52,377 nt of DNA from Clostridia bacterium (GTDB lineage: Bacteria; Bacillota; Clostridia; Oscillospirales; UBA644). Each line of letters starts with the position of its first letter. Positions within the stretch are counted from its first letter, which is position 1. Below the pieces are notes generated by a model. That model saw nothing but the letters and a program-made list of their open reading frames with translations. It was not told where the DNA came from and did not search any database. Of this stretch, positions 16,889 through 25,560 are shown piece after piece. Made by a program: the position numbers and the translations under genes. Where the stretch lies: contig JAGASR010000023.1 of the NCBI GenBank assembly GCA_017621705.1, forward strand, positions 1-52,377. The letters run 5' to 3'.

Positions 16889-19414
16889 TTATGTTTTCGC
16901 TTCGTACCATGTTTTTCCGATATTGACGTCCGCTATTACGGGAACATCGAATTTATGCGCATTTTCCATCTCTTCTTTCAGAATCTGCGCCGCTTTTTCT
17001 TTCTCTTCTTCGGGCGCTTCGATGATGAGTTCGTCGTGTATCTGCAAAATAAGGCGAGATCTCATTCCCGAGCTTTTCAGTCTGTTTGCCACCTTTATCA
17101 TTGCAAGCTTTATAAGGTCTGCCGCCGTTCCCTGAATGGGGGTGTTCATTGCCACCCTTTCGCCGAATGCGGCAGTCATTTTGTTCGATGCGTTAATTTC
17201 GGGAACGTATCTTCTTCTTCCGAAAAGTGTTGTTACATATCCGTTTTCTTTCGCCTGCGCGACTGTTTCGGAAATGTATCGTTTAACGTCCGGATAAGCC
17301 GCCAGATAATCGTCTATATACTGGCGCGCCTGCTTTCTTGTGACTGAAAGATCCTGCGAAAGCGTATAGTCGCCGATTCCGTAAATAATGCCGAAATTTA
17401 TCGCTTTTGCTCGGCGGCGCATATCTTCCGTCACCATTTCTTTCGGCAGTCCAAAAACTTCCGATGCGGTTCTTGTATGGACATCCTCGCCCGATGCGAA
17501 AGTTTCGAGCAGAACTTTATCGCCCGAAATATGCGCCATGAGTCGAAGTTCGATCTGTGAATAGTCCGCATCTGCAAGGCAGTAACCGTCAGCCGCAATG
17601 AAAGCTTTTCGCAATTCTCGTCCGAGAGCCGTTCTTACGGGTATATTCTGCAAATTCGGCTCTATGGAGCTTATTCGTCCCGTTTGTGTTACGGTTTGCG
17701 TAAATACGGTGTGTATTCTGCCGTCTTCAGCCACTGTTTTCAGAAGTCCGTCAACGTATGTCGATTTGAGCTTCGTCAGTTTTCTGTAGGCGATTACGAG
17801 CTCGACTATCGGGTGCTTATCGATGAGTGATTCGAGAACATCGTTATCGGTCGAATAGCCCGTCTTCGTCTTTTTCTTGACGGGAAGAAGCAGGTCTTCG
17901 AAAAGTACCGCACCGAGCTGCTTTGTCGAGTTTATATTGAATTCTTTGTTAGCAAATGTATATATTTCGCCCGTGAGTTCCGCAATTTCAAGATCGAGCT
18001 GTGTTCCGAATTTTTCGAGAAAATCGCAGTCGACACGAACCCCCGCAACTTCCATTTCCGCAAGAACGGTCGAAAGGGGAAGCTCCGTTTCCGTGTAAAG
18101 ATCGATGGAACCGTCTTCTTCCATTCTTTTCGTGAGCCCTTTTTGAAGTTCGGGTAAGAAGCATGCATAGTCTGCCTTGCTCTCCGTATCTTTGCCGAGA
18201 ACTTCAAGAAATGCTGTTTTCAGCTCGTACGAACTTCTTGACGGGTTAACGACGTATGCCGCAAGCATCGTATCGAAAACGGGATTCGGTTCAATACCTT
18301 TCTGCAGGGTGTAACGTAAAAACGCTTTACAGTCGTGCGTGACTATCTCTTTTTTATCGATAAGCGGCAAAATGCTGTCTATATCAACGGTTACGGCTGT
18401 TTTTTCGTTTTTGATGAAAACTTCTTTTTCGGGGAGTGTATGAATGATATAAATGGGCTCTGTTTTAAATATATCCCGATGATTTTCTGCGTCATATGCT
18501 TCAGTCTGAGTGGTCGGTTCTTCTTTTTCGGGCTTGAATTTGAACCTGTCGAGCATTTTTGCCATTTCAAGTTCCGTAAACATGGCTTTCAGTTTTACCA
18601 TGTCAGGCTCTCCGTGGTGCGGAGTGGGGAGCATCTCGTTTTCGGGAAGTGAAGTGGTGATCGTTCCCAGTATTTTGCTCATATAAGCGCTGTCTTTGCC
18701 GTCAATGAGCTTCTGATGAAGCGCTTTTTTAGTAATTTTGTCTATATTTTCGTAAACACCGTCGAGGGAGCCGTATTCTTTGAGAAGCTCGGTTGCCGTC
18801 TTTTCTCCAACACCGGGAACGCCGGGAATATTATCCGAAGTGTCTCCCATGAGCGCTTTAAGATCGATGAGTTTTTCGGGAGGCAGACCGTATTTTGCAA
18901 GAACGCTTTCTGGAGTGTAGATATCGTCGGAAGATGAACCGCTTTTGGTTACGGCAAGCTTGACCGTGATGTTTTCGTCAATGAGCTGAAGCTCGTCTCT
19001 GTCACCCGTTATGATGATGCATTTATTGCCTTCCGAACTTTGTTTTTTTGCGATTATGCCGATGATATCGTCAGCTTCAAGACCTTCTCTTTCGTATACG
19101 CAAAGTCCCATAGCCGCAAGGATTTCCTTGACGATCGGCAACTGCTGCGCCAATTCGTCGGGCATACCTTTTCTGCCTGCTTTGTATCCGTCGTAAAGAT
19201 TGTGTCTGAATGTCTTTGCTTTCAGGTCGAAAGCTATGCCTACAGCGTCGGGTTTGTCTTCGTCAAGATGACGGAAAAGTATCGTCAGAAAACCGTAAAC
19301 AGCGTTTGTCGGAATACCCGAAGAAGTTGTCAGCGGACGTATTCCGTAAAATGCTCTGTTTAAAATGCTGTTTCCGTCCAACATCATTACCGTTGTTGAC
19401 GCTTTTTCTGTCAT
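16889..19414 (-). CDS. polA: DNA polymerase I
   Basis: This 841-residue polymerase fills gaps and removes RNA primers. The N-terminal 5'-3' exonuclease/FEN domain spans about 1-290 (LLDGNSILNRAFYG, GDRDELQL, LMGDTSDNIPGVPGVG). A central 3'-5' exonuclease-like region has lost the usual acidic catalytic residues, as in Bacillus PolI, so proofreading is unlikely. The polymerase domain carries motif A DADYSQIELR near 613, motif B RRRAKAINFGIIYG near 665 and motif C QIHDELI near 791. I chose the ATG at 19412-19414 because GGAGG lies five bases upstream; a longer ORF to 19576 would run past the promoter at 19446-19474. It is followed by a lipid kinase gene in the same operon. Confidence 0.96.
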   Translation of the reverse strand: MTEKASTTVMMLDGNSILNRAFYGIRPLTTSSGIPTNAVYGFLTILFRHLDEDKPDAVGIAFDLKAKTFRHNLYDGYKAGRKGMPDELAQQLPIVKEILAAMGLCVYEREGLEADDIIGIIAKKQSSEGNKCIIITGDRDELQLIDENITVKLAVTKSGSSSDDIYTPESVLAKYGLPPEKLIDLKALMGDTSDNIPGVPGVGEKTATELLKEYGSLDGVYENIDKITKKALHQKLIDGKDSAYMSKILGTITTSLPENEMLPTPHHGEPDMVKLKAMFTELEMAKMLDRFKFKPEKEEPTTQTEAYDAENHRDIFKTEPIYIIHTLPEKEVFIKNEKTAVTVDIDSILPLIDKKEIVTHDCKAFLRYTLQKGIEPNPVFDTMLAAYVVNPSRSSYELKTAFLEVLGKDTESKADYACFLPELQKGLTKRMEEDGSIDLYTETELPLSTVLAEMEVAGVRVDCDFLEKFGTQLDLEIAELTGEIYTFANKEFNINSTKQLGAVLFEDLLLPVKKKTKTGYSTDNDVLESLIDKHPIVELVIAYRKLTKLKSTYVDGLLKTVAEDGRIHTVFTQTVTQTGRISSIEPNLQNIPVRTALGRELRKAFIAADGYCLADADYSQIELRLMAHISGDKVLLETFASGEDVHTRTASEVFGLPKEMVTEDMRRRAKAINFGIIYGIGDYTLSQDLSVTRKQARQYIDDYLAAYPDVKRYISETVAQAKENGYVTTLFGRRRYVPEINASNKMTAAFGERVAMNTPIQGTAADLIKLAMIKVANRLKSSGMRSRLILQIHDELIIEAPEEEKEKAAQILKEEMENAHKFDVPVIADVNIGKTWYEAKT

Positions 19415-19445
19415 AATTGCCTCCAAAAGACGTTTGTTTTCGATA

Positions 19446-19474
19446 AGTATACCATACAGACGGCCAAAAATCAA
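19446..19474 (-). promoter_or_regulatory. Sigma-A promoter for polA
   Basis: Minus-strand TTGATT (19469-19474), 17-bp spacer and TATACT (19446-19451), about 30 bp before the chosen polA ATG. It is divergent from the dcw promoter. Confidence 0.75.
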
Positions 19475-19601
19475 TAGTTTCACCCCTTGTTTTGTCCGTG
19501 GTTCAGGGCTTTTTTGAGGTTTTTGTGCAAAATGACGAAAAGATTTTTTTTGCGTGATAAAACATTTACATGTCACGTTGCAAAATTGTCTCGCTCTTAG
19601 G

Positions 19602-19630
19602 TTGACAACGGTTATCTTATATAGTATAAT
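19602..19630 (+). promoter_or_regulatory. Sigma-A promoter of the dcw cluster
   Basis: Perfect TTGACA (19602-19607), 17-bp spacer, perfect TATAAT (19625-19630). The predicted start near 19637 gives an 80-base leader before mraZ and supports the internal mraZ start. Confidence 0.92.
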
Positions 19631-19694
19631 AGTGGTGCTGAAGTGAATGATTGCGGGTTATTGGGGTGCAAAATCCCACGGTTCCCGCTCAAAA
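19631..19694 (+). promoter_or_regulatory. Probable MraZ operator and leader hairpin
   Basis: Directly downstream of the -10 box, four G-rich cores follow one another at 10-11-bp spacing: GTGG (19632), GTGA (19643), GCGG (19653), GGGG (19663). MraZ proteins bind repeats with TGGG/GTGG cores at about this helical spacing upstream of their own gene, so this is a likely autoregulatory operator; the assignment is inference. The same stretch can also form a hairpin in RNA, with GCGGG (19653-19657) facing CCCGC (19685-19689) and GGG facing CCC inside. Confidence 0.5.
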
Positions 19695-19717
19695 TTGTGA
19701 GAAAGGAGCGTCGGCAC

Positions 19718-20200
19718 ATGGAAAATGAAGAAATCAGACCCGTCGAAGAAGTTGTAGAAGACGATCTTTTAGCCGGCGCGATGAATCTCATTGGCAACTA
19801 CCGCCACACGATGGATGCGAAGGGCAGAGTTTTTCTTCCCGCAAAATTCAGAGAGACTGTCGGTAATGCCGTTTATATGACAAAAGGCTCAAATAACTGT
19901 ATTTTTGTTTTCTCCGAAAAAAGATGGTATGCTTTCGCTAAAGAGATCGCATCCAAAACGATCGGTAAAGGCGGCGCTTCGCAGAGATCTATTCTCGGTA
20001 ATGCGTGCCGTTCCGAAATCGACCCTCAGGGCAGAATTACAGTATCTGCGAATCTCCGTAAATTCGCTGATCTTCTGAAAGATGTTGTCGTTGTCGGCGC
20101 AATGACCCGTATCGAAATCTGGAATGCAGATAAATGGGATGAATACGATACCGAAAATGATGACGATATCCTTGCTGCATTTGAAGAACTGGGTATTTAA
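19718..20200 (+). CDS. mraZ: Transcriptional regulator MraZ
   Basis: First gene of the dcw cluster; MraZ is a DNA-binding AbrB-fold repressor of this operon. The two MraZ half-domains are visible: GNYRHTMDAKGRVFLPAKFRE (about 27-47) and the second copy with EIDPQGRITVSANLRKFADL (about 105-124). At 160 residues it is slightly longer than the common 140-150 because of an acidic N-terminal extension (MENEEIRPVEEVVEDD). The start is set by GAAAGGAG ten bases upstream and by the promoter position; an upstream TTG/GTG at 19643 would be nearly at the transcription start. It is followed by rsmH after 2 bp, which implies coupling. Confidence 0.95.
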   Translation: MENEEIRPVEEVVEDDLLAGAMNLIGNYRHTMDAKGRVFLPAKFRETVGNAVYMTKGSNNCIFVFSEKRWYAFAKEIASKTIGKGGASQRSILGNACRSEIDPQGRITVSANLRKFADLLKDVVVVGAMTRIEIWNADKWDEYDTENDDDILAAFEELGI

Positions 20201-20202
20201 CG

Positions 20203-21138
20203 ATGGCAGACTTTTCTCATGTTCCCGTTCTTTTTGAAGAAACGATCAATTCACTCAATATAAAGCCCGACGGTGTTTATGCCGACGGTACCGCAGGCGG
20301 CGGCGGACATTCTTTCGCGATAGGTTCTCGCCTTTCGGAAAACGGTCTTCTCGTCTGTACAGACAGAGACACGGAAGCTATAGCGGCATGCACAGCCCGT
20401 CTTTCCCCACTTGCCTGCAAAAAAGAAATATATCATGCCGAATTCAGAACTCTTCCCGAGATTCTCGAAAACAGGGGAATAAAGCTCGACGGACTTCTTC
20501 TTGATCTCGGCGTCTCATCTCACCAACTCGATTCCGCTGAACGCGGCTTTTCCTATATGAACGATGCGCCTCTCGATATGAGAATGAACAGAGACGACGC
20601 ATTCACCGCGGCAGACCTCGTCAATACATATTCCGAACAGGAACTTGCCCGTATCTTTTTTGAATACGGTGAAGAACGGTGGTCCCGTCCGATAGCGAAA
20701 AAGATAGTCACAACACGTCAGACATCTCCCATCAACACAACACTTGAGCTTGTGGATGTAATAAAATCCGCAATGCCGAAAAAAGCGCTCAACGAAGCGC
20801 AGCACCCCGCGAAAAGAGTCTTTCAGGCAATAAGAATCGCGGTCAATCAGGAACTTTCGCAGGTAAGCGATATTCTTTCCGATATTATCCCGTTTATGAA
20901 TCCGGGCGGAAGAATAGCGGTCATAACTTTCCATTCTCTTGAGGACAGGATCGTTAAAACAGCATTCGCTTCTGCGGAAAACCCCTGTACGTGCCCTCCG
21001 AACTTTCCCGTATGCGTATGCGGTAAGAAAAGTCTCGGCAAGGTACTCACAAAAAAACCTATCATTCCCTCCGAAGAGGAAATGAATACAAACCCCAGAG
21101 CAAGAAGCTCAAAACTGAGAGTATTCGAAGTTAAATAA
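20203..21138 (+). CDS. rsmH: 16S rRNA m4C1402 methyltransferase RsmH
   Basis: This 311-residue SAM-dependent enzyme N4-methylates C1402 of 16S rRNA. Diagnostic blocks are HVPVLFEETI at the N terminus, the SAM-binding DGTAGGGGHS (about 28-37), DGLLLDLGVSSHQLD (about 95-109), the ERGFSYMNDAPLDMRM block and AVITFHSLEDRIVK near 240-253. A Cys-rich CTCPPNFPVCVCGKK segment near the end is typical of Firmicutes members. The ATG follows mraZ by 2 bp. Length agrees with the family (310-315). Confidence 0.96.
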   Translation: MADFSHVPVLFEETINSLNIKPDGVYADGTAGGGGHSFAIGSRLSENGLLVCTDRDTEAIAACTARLSPLACKKEIYHAEFRTLPEILENRGIKLDGLLLDLGVSSHQLDSAERGFSYMNDAPLDMRMNRDDAFTAADLVNTYSEQELARIFFEYGEERWSRPIAKKIVTTRQTSPINTTLELVDVIKSAMPKKALNEAQHPAKRVFQAIRIAVNQELSQVSDILSDIIPFMNPGGRIAVITFHSLEDRIVKTAFASAENPCTCPPNFPVCVCGKKSLGKVLTKKPIIPSEEEMNTNPRARSSKLRVFEVK

Positions 21139-21173
21139 ATTATCTAATATATAATAAGGAAGGAAGGGTCAAG

Positions 21174-21563
21174 ATGGAAAAAGTTAATAAGAAAAAGAAA
21201 TTCGACGTTACCCTTGCGCTTCTCATCCTTGTTATTATTGCTTTGGGTGTAATGACTGTAACTTGCTACATCTCCCAATATGAAAAAAATTACCGTCTCA
21301 AACTTCTCAAAAATGAACTTGCAATCGCTCAGAACGAAGGCGAACTTCTTCGTATCGAATACGAAAAGAGAACAAATTACCGTAACGTAGAAGACTACGT
21401 GGTAAATAATCTCGGCATGACTAAGATCAATAGTTATCAAATAGAATATATCGTCAGCACTAACACAAACCAAACACTTCTTATCTCCGCAGAGGAGGAC
21501 GACGCGGGTTTATTTTCCCGTATTTCGAGAGCATTTTCCGTTGCAATGGAATATTTCAAATAA
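21174..21563 (+). CDS. ftsL: Cell division protein FtsL-like
   Basis: This 129-residue bitopic membrane protein sits in the ftsL position of the cluster. A basic N terminus (KVNKKKKFD) precedes one membrane helix (about 13-32), then a coiled-coil-like stretch (about 37-70) with a NYRNVEDYVVNNLGM block as in FtsL/FtsB/DivIC septum initiators. FtsL works with FtsQ and FtsB to activate FtsW-FtsI at the septum. Sequence alone does not separate FtsL from FtsB; position favours FtsL. GGAAGG lies before the ATG. It is followed by 325 bp of non-coding, hairpin-rich DNA rather than directly by ftsI. Confidence 0.82.
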   Translation: MEKVNKKKKFDVTLALLILVIIALGVMTVTCYISQYEKNYRLKLLKNELAIAQNEGELLRIEYEKRTNYRNVEDYVVNNLGMTKINSYQIEYIVSTNTNQTLLISAEEDDAGLFSRISRAFSVAMEYFK

Positions 21564-21585
21564 CGGAAGCATAGTTATTACCAGA

Positions 21586-21815
21586 TGTCCTCCCGCGACA
21601 CTTTACCGATCTGTCGCCCCTCTGCGATAAAAGTCCCTGACACACACAACACACAAACACACCCCGGGGACTTCGCACCACCGATCGTCGGTGGCTTACC
21701 AAATGCCTTTCATGTTCAGGTAAAACCGAAATGTGATACAGGCATTTAAATAGCTTATTCGTATTTATATATAGTATCTCCATCGATCTGAGGGTCACGT
21801 AAGTGACCCTTGCTT
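21586..21815 (+). ncRNA. Candidate structured RNA between ftsL and ftsI
   Basis: No coding frame of note crosses this gap. Several stems can be drawn in order: AGTCCC (21631-21636) with GGGACT around a CA-repeat loop; CCACCGA (21678-21684) with TCGGTGG; AAATGCC (21700-21706) with GGCATTT enclosing a 30-base loop; and finally the terminator stem at 21791-21810. I do not recognise a known family (not a T-box, 6S, tmRNA or RNase P pattern). It could be an attenuator, a processed 3' UTR or a small RNA. Existence as a stable RNA is inference from hairpin density and the terminal terminator. Confidence 0.35.
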
Positions 21816-21817
21816 TT
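21791..21817 (+). terminator. Intrinsic terminator inside the dcw cluster
   Basis: An 8-bp perfect stem (21791-21798 with 21803-21810), GTAA loop, followed by TGCTTTTT. It should end or attenuate the mraZ-rsmH-ftsL transcript before ftsI. Confidence 0.85.
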
Positions 21818-21838
21818 TCAAATTTTATAATTTATCAT
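21810..21838 (+). promoter_or_regulatory. Probable promoter for ftsI and downstream genes
   Basis: TTGCTT (21810-21815), 17-bp spacer and TATCAT (21833-21838) overlap the terminator T-run and lie about 50 bp before ftsI. It would restart transcription of the rest of the cluster. The -35 box is imperfect. Confidence 0.5.
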
Positions 21839-21888
21839 ACACTTTTTTTATCAGGAAAGGAAGCTCGTCAATCGGCTCAGGGAAAAAT

Positions 21889-24093
21889 ATGGCTCAACGT
21901 CCTTCAAGAGATATGGTCATTTGGTATATAGTTGTCGGATGCATCTTCAGTTTATGCTTTTTAATCCTTATAGGAAGATTTTTTTATCTGCAGATAGTTA
22001 TGCATGAAAAGTATGAACAGATCGCTGTCGCCCAACAGACGAGCGATATTGCCATTCAGGCAAAAAGAGGTTCGATTGTTGACAGAAACGGCAGCGAACT
22101 CGCTATTTCCGCGACCGCATATCTCGTGACGATGTCTCCCGTTAAGTTTGAAAACGATGCCGAAAAAGAACTTCTCGCCTCGGGGCTTTCAGAAATTCTC
22201 GGCCTTGACTACAACAGTCTTCTCGAAAAGGCAAAAAAAGACGTCCGCTACGTCGAAATCGTCCGCGGTATTGAAAAGGATCAGGCAGATGCCGTCAGCG
22301 AATTTATTTCCGCAAACGACGAGCTTGTTGACGTTATAACTATCACCGAAACCGCAAGACGCTATTACCCCCACGGCAATCTTCTTTCGACGGTTCTCGG
22401 TTTTGTCGGGACCGATAATCAGGGTCTCGAAGGTCTTGAATATCTTTACGACAGCTACCTTAAAGGTTCAAACGGTAAAATAATAACTTCAAATAACGCT
22501 CTCGGCACTACCATGCCTTTTGAGTATGAACAGTATATCAGCGCAGAAGACGGATGCGATATCAAACTTACCATAGATATCGAAATGCAGTATTTCCTCG
22601 AAAAGCACATTCAGAATACTCGTGTCGAGCATAATGTACAGAACCGCGTTGCAGCTTGTATTATGGATGTCAAAACGGGCGAAGTCCTTGCTATGTCCAC
22701 AAAACCCGACTACGACCCCAATAATCCGTTTACCATAGACGACGAGATCATTCTCAATACTCTTTCCGAATATCTCGACGAGATGGGCTCTGTTACCGAC
22801 GAGTATATCAAACAGTACAATAAAACTCTCAGCGAACTGCGTACCAATAAATTCGTAGTTGAACAGTACGACCCCGGTTCGACTTTCAAGATCTTTACGA
22901 GCGCAATGGCTCTCGAAGAAAATCTTTCCATATTAAATAATACTTTTTACTGCTCCGGCTCTATCCAGAAAGGTGTTATCACTTATCATTGCCATAAAAG
23001 AACGGGTCATGGCAGTGAAAATTTCCGCGATGCTCTTGCAAACTCCTGTAACCCCGTCTTTATTCAGGTAGCGGAAAAAATAGGTATTGAACGTTTTTAC
23101 AATTATATAACTGTTTTCGGTCTGCGTGAAAAAACAGGCGTGGGTCTTCCCGGCGAAGTCGCGGGTATTCACCATGCTCTTGCATCAATGACCGACTATA
23201 ACCTTTATTCTTCGTCTTTCGGTCAGACTTTCAAGATTACAGGTATGCAGCTTATCGCAGGTGTAAGTGCGATCGCAAACGGCGGTACGTATATGAAACC
23301 CTATATCATAAAAGAGATCACCGATGCCGACGGTAATGTCATCGTTTCAAACGAGCCTACACCCGTGCGAGAAGTAGTTTCTTCTCAGACTGCGGAAACA
23401 CTCTGGGATATGCTCGAATACGTTGTTGAAAAAGGTAAAACAGGCTATCAGAAAGGCTACAGAATCGCAGGTAAAACAGGTACTTCTCAGAAAGTTTCCG
23501 ACGGTACCTACGAAAACAGCAAAAAGATCGCTTCCTTTATCTGTTTTGCTCCTGCCGACGATCCGCAGATCTGCGTTCTCGTTATCGTTGACGAACCTGA
23601 CAGCGAACAGATCTACGGTTCATATATCGCCGCTCCTCTCGGCAGAGATATTATTGTAGACTGCCTTAAGCATCTCAATATCGAGCCCGATTTCGGAGAC
23701 GGTACGACCAGCGCTTCTTATTCAGTTCCCGATCTTATCGGTTTTGACAGCGCAGATGCCGTTTCTTCTCTCGCAAACAGCTCTTTTGCCGCAAAAGTTA
23801 TCGGCGGCGACGGCATCGTTACATATCAGCTTCCCTCAAAAGGAACGTCTCTTCCAGAGGGCGGCACGGTAATTCTTTATACCAATGATACCGCTTACGA
23901 GCGCAAGACAGTTGTTCCCGATCTTATCGGAAAAACTGCGGCAGACTGTAATGTCGAGCTTCTTCGCGCAAATCTTAATATAAAAGTCAAAGGCGCAAAT
24001 ATCAATTATCCCAATGTCGTTGCAGTCTCTCAGTCGCCCGCGGCGGGGGAAAAAGTCGATAAAGCGACTGTCGTAACGGTAACTTTTGAGTAA
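21889..24093 (+). CDS. ftsI: Peptidoglycan transpeptidase PBP2/SpoVD-type (FtsI) with PASTA domains
   Basis: This 734-residue class B penicillin-binding protein crosslinks septal peptidoglycan. A short cytoplasmic tail and membrane helix (about 12-35) precede the dimerisation domain (RGSIVDRNGSELAISATAYLV). The transpeptidase domain has the serine-lysine tetrad in PGSTFKIF (about residue 328), the SCN motif (about 384) and AGKTGTSQ (about 527). Two C-terminal PASTA repeats (PDLIGFDSADAV and PDLIGKTAADCN, about 620-734) resemble the SpoVD/PBP2x type. The ATG has only a weak AGGGA five bases upstream; a better AGGAAAGGAAG lies too far upstream. Preceded by its own promoter. A sporulation-specific role (SpoVD) cannot be excluded, but the dcw position favours division. 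Confidence 0.94.
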   Translation: MAQRPSRDMVIWYIVVGCIFSLCFLILIGRFFYLQIVMHEKYEQIAVAQQTSDIAIQAKRGSIVDRNGSELAISATAYLVTMSPVKFENDAEKELLASGLSEILGLDYNSLLEKAKKDVRYVEIVRGIEKDQADAVSEFISANDELVDVITITETARRYYPHGNLLSTVLGFVGTDNQGLEGLEYLYDSYLKGSNGKIITSNNALGTTMPFEYEQYISAEDGCDIKLTIDIEMQYFLEKHIQNTRVEHNVQNRVAACIMDVKTGEVLAMSTKPDYDPNNPFTIDDEIILNTLSEYLDEMGSVTDEYIKQYNKTLSELRTNKFVVEQYDPGSTFKIFTSAMALEENLSILNNTFYCSGSIQKGVITYHCHKRTGHGSENFRDALANSCNPVFIQVAEKIGIERFYNYITVFGLREKTGVGLPGEVAGIHHALASMTDYNLYSSSFGQTFKITGMQLIAGVSAIANGGTYMKPYIIKEITDADGNVIVSNEPTPVREVVSSQTAETLWDMLEYVVEKGKTGYQKGYRIAGKTGTSQKVSDGTYENSKKIASFICFAPADDPQICVLVIVDEPDSEQIYGSYIAAPLGRDIIVDCLKHLNIEPDFGDGTTSASYSVPDLIGFDSADAVSSLANSSFAAKVIGGDGIVTYQLPSKGTSLPEGGTVILYTNDTAYERKTVVPDLIGKTAADCNVELLRANLNIKVKGANINYPNVVAVSQSPAAGEKVDKATVVTVTFE

Positions 24094-24110
24094 ATTTTAC
24101 GGAGGTCTTG

Positions 24111-25544
24111 TTGCGTTTAAAATACGTTCTTCAAGACGTAGAAAATATCGGATGTATAAATTATAATGATAATATCGAAATATCGGATGTCACTTCCGAC
24201 CTTTTGTCAGTTCGTCCGGGGGCTGTTTTTGTTGCTGTAAAAGGCAGAAGATTTGACGGTCATACCGTTATTTCAAAAGCAGTCGAACGTGGAGCTTTAT
24301 GCATTGTTTGCGAAGACGATACTGTAACGGATGTCTGCACCGTAAAGGTTAAAGACAGTCGCAAGGCACTTTCTGTTCTTTGCTCCAACTTAAACGGCAG
24401 ACCGTCCGAAAAGCTGACAATCATCGGCATCACGGGAACAAACGGAAAAACCACGACCTGCCATATGCTTCACCGTATTCTTTCCGAAAACGGTATACGC
24501 TGCGGCGTTATCGGAACGGTCGAATCCTTTCGTGAAAACGATAGGGGAGTGGTTGTAAAAGAACAAACGGGTTTTACAACTCCCGGCCCCGAGATCCTTC
24601 AGCCGCTTCTTCGAAAGATGTATGAGAGCGGTTGTACGCACGTTGTTATGGAAGTTTCTTCGCAGGCACTTTATCAGGAACGCGTTTTCGGAATGGATTT
24701 TTCGCTCGGCATCTTTACGAATCTTTCCGTCGATCATCTCGATTATCACGGCGATATGCTTTCCTATAAAGATGCGAAACTCAAGCTCTTTTATCAGTCA
24801 AAAAACCGACTTGCCAATGCCGACAGCGATTATTCCGCACCGTTCGTCTCAATGGCGAAGACATATTCCGTATACGGTAGCTCGGATTTTTATGCTGAAA
24901 ATGTTTGCGTCACCGTAAACGGCTGTTCTTACGATCTCTTTTGTGACGGTAAAAAGTATCCTGTTTCTCTTTCGGTTACGGGGCTTTTCAATGTATATAA
25001 TTCACTTGCGGCGATCAGTTCTGCGATAATGCTCGGAATAGATGCGAAAAAGGCTGCCGATTCCGTGAAAAAATTTGACGGTGTTTGCGGAAGAATGGAA
25101 AAAATTGCAGTAAATGCACCGTTTTCCGTCTATATAGATTTTGCACATACCCCAGACGGACTTTTAAATCTGCTTATTTCTCTTCGTTCATTCGTCAAAG
25201 GAAAGATAATTCTTGTTTTCGGATGCGGCGGAGACAGGGATCGTTCTAAACGTCCCGAAATGGGGCGGATCGCGGTCGGATATGCGGATCACGTAGTTAT
25301 AACATCGGATAATCCACGTTCGGAAGATCCGAAAAAAATAATTGAAGATATAATTTCGGGTATTCCCGAATCGAATAATTATACGGTTGAATGCGACCGT
25401 AAAGATGCAATAAAATATGCTCTGTCCATTGCCAAAAAGGATGATGCCGTCATTCTTGCAGGTAAGGGACATGAGCCGTATCAGGAAATAAAGGGAGTTA
25501 AATATCCGTTTGACGAAAGAGAGATCGTTATCGGATCATTGTAA
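24111..25544 (+). CDS. murE: UDP-MurNAc-tripeptide synthetase MurE (meso-DAP type)
   Basis: MurE adds the third amino acid to UDP-MurNAc-dipeptide in the cytosol. The ATP loop GITGTNGKTTTCHM lies near residue 108. The C-terminal DNPRSEDP block (about 400) is the known determinant for meso-diaminopimelate rather than lysine. The GKGHE motif near the end is also intact. Two TTG codons follow GGAGG (24101-24105): the first is only 2 bases away and the second (24111) is 5 away, so I chose the second. The gene is 15-17 bp after ftsI and ends 16 bp before murF. Length (about 477) fits the family. Confidence 0.95.
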   Translation: MRLKYVLQDVENIGCINYNDNIEISDVTSDLLSVRPGAVFVAVKGRRFDGHTVISKAVERGALCIVCEDDTVTDVCTVKVKDSRKALSVLCSNLNGRPSEKLTIIGITGTNGKTTTCHMLHRILSENGIRCGVIGTVESFRENDRGVVVKEQTGFTTPGPEILQPLLRKMYESGCTHVVMEVSSQALYQERVFGMDFSLGIFTNLSVDHLDYHGDMLSYKDAKLKLFYQSKNRLANADSDYSAPFVSMAKTYSVYGSSDFYAENVCVTVNGCSYDLFCDGKKYPVSLSVTGLFNVYNSLAAISSAIMLGIDAKKAADSVKKFDGVCGRMEKIAVNAPFSVYIDFAHTPDGLLNLLISLRSFVKGKIILVFGCGGDRDRSKRPEMGRIAVGYADHVVITSDNPRSEDPKKIIEDIISGIPESNNYTVECDRKDAIKYALSIAKKDDAVILAGKGHEPYQEIKGVKYPFDEREIVIGSL

Positions 25545-25560
25545 GAAAAGAGGGGCTAAT

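Noticed and set aside
19415..19576. N-terminal extension of DNA polymerase I to 19576
   Set aside because: It runs through the polA promoter and lacks family resemblance; the ATG at 19414 has GGAGG.
21564..21888. tRNA, tmRNA, RNase P or 6S RNA in the ftsL-ftsI gap
   Set aside because: None of the conserved signatures (T-loop GTTCGA, CCA end, RNase P core) is present.
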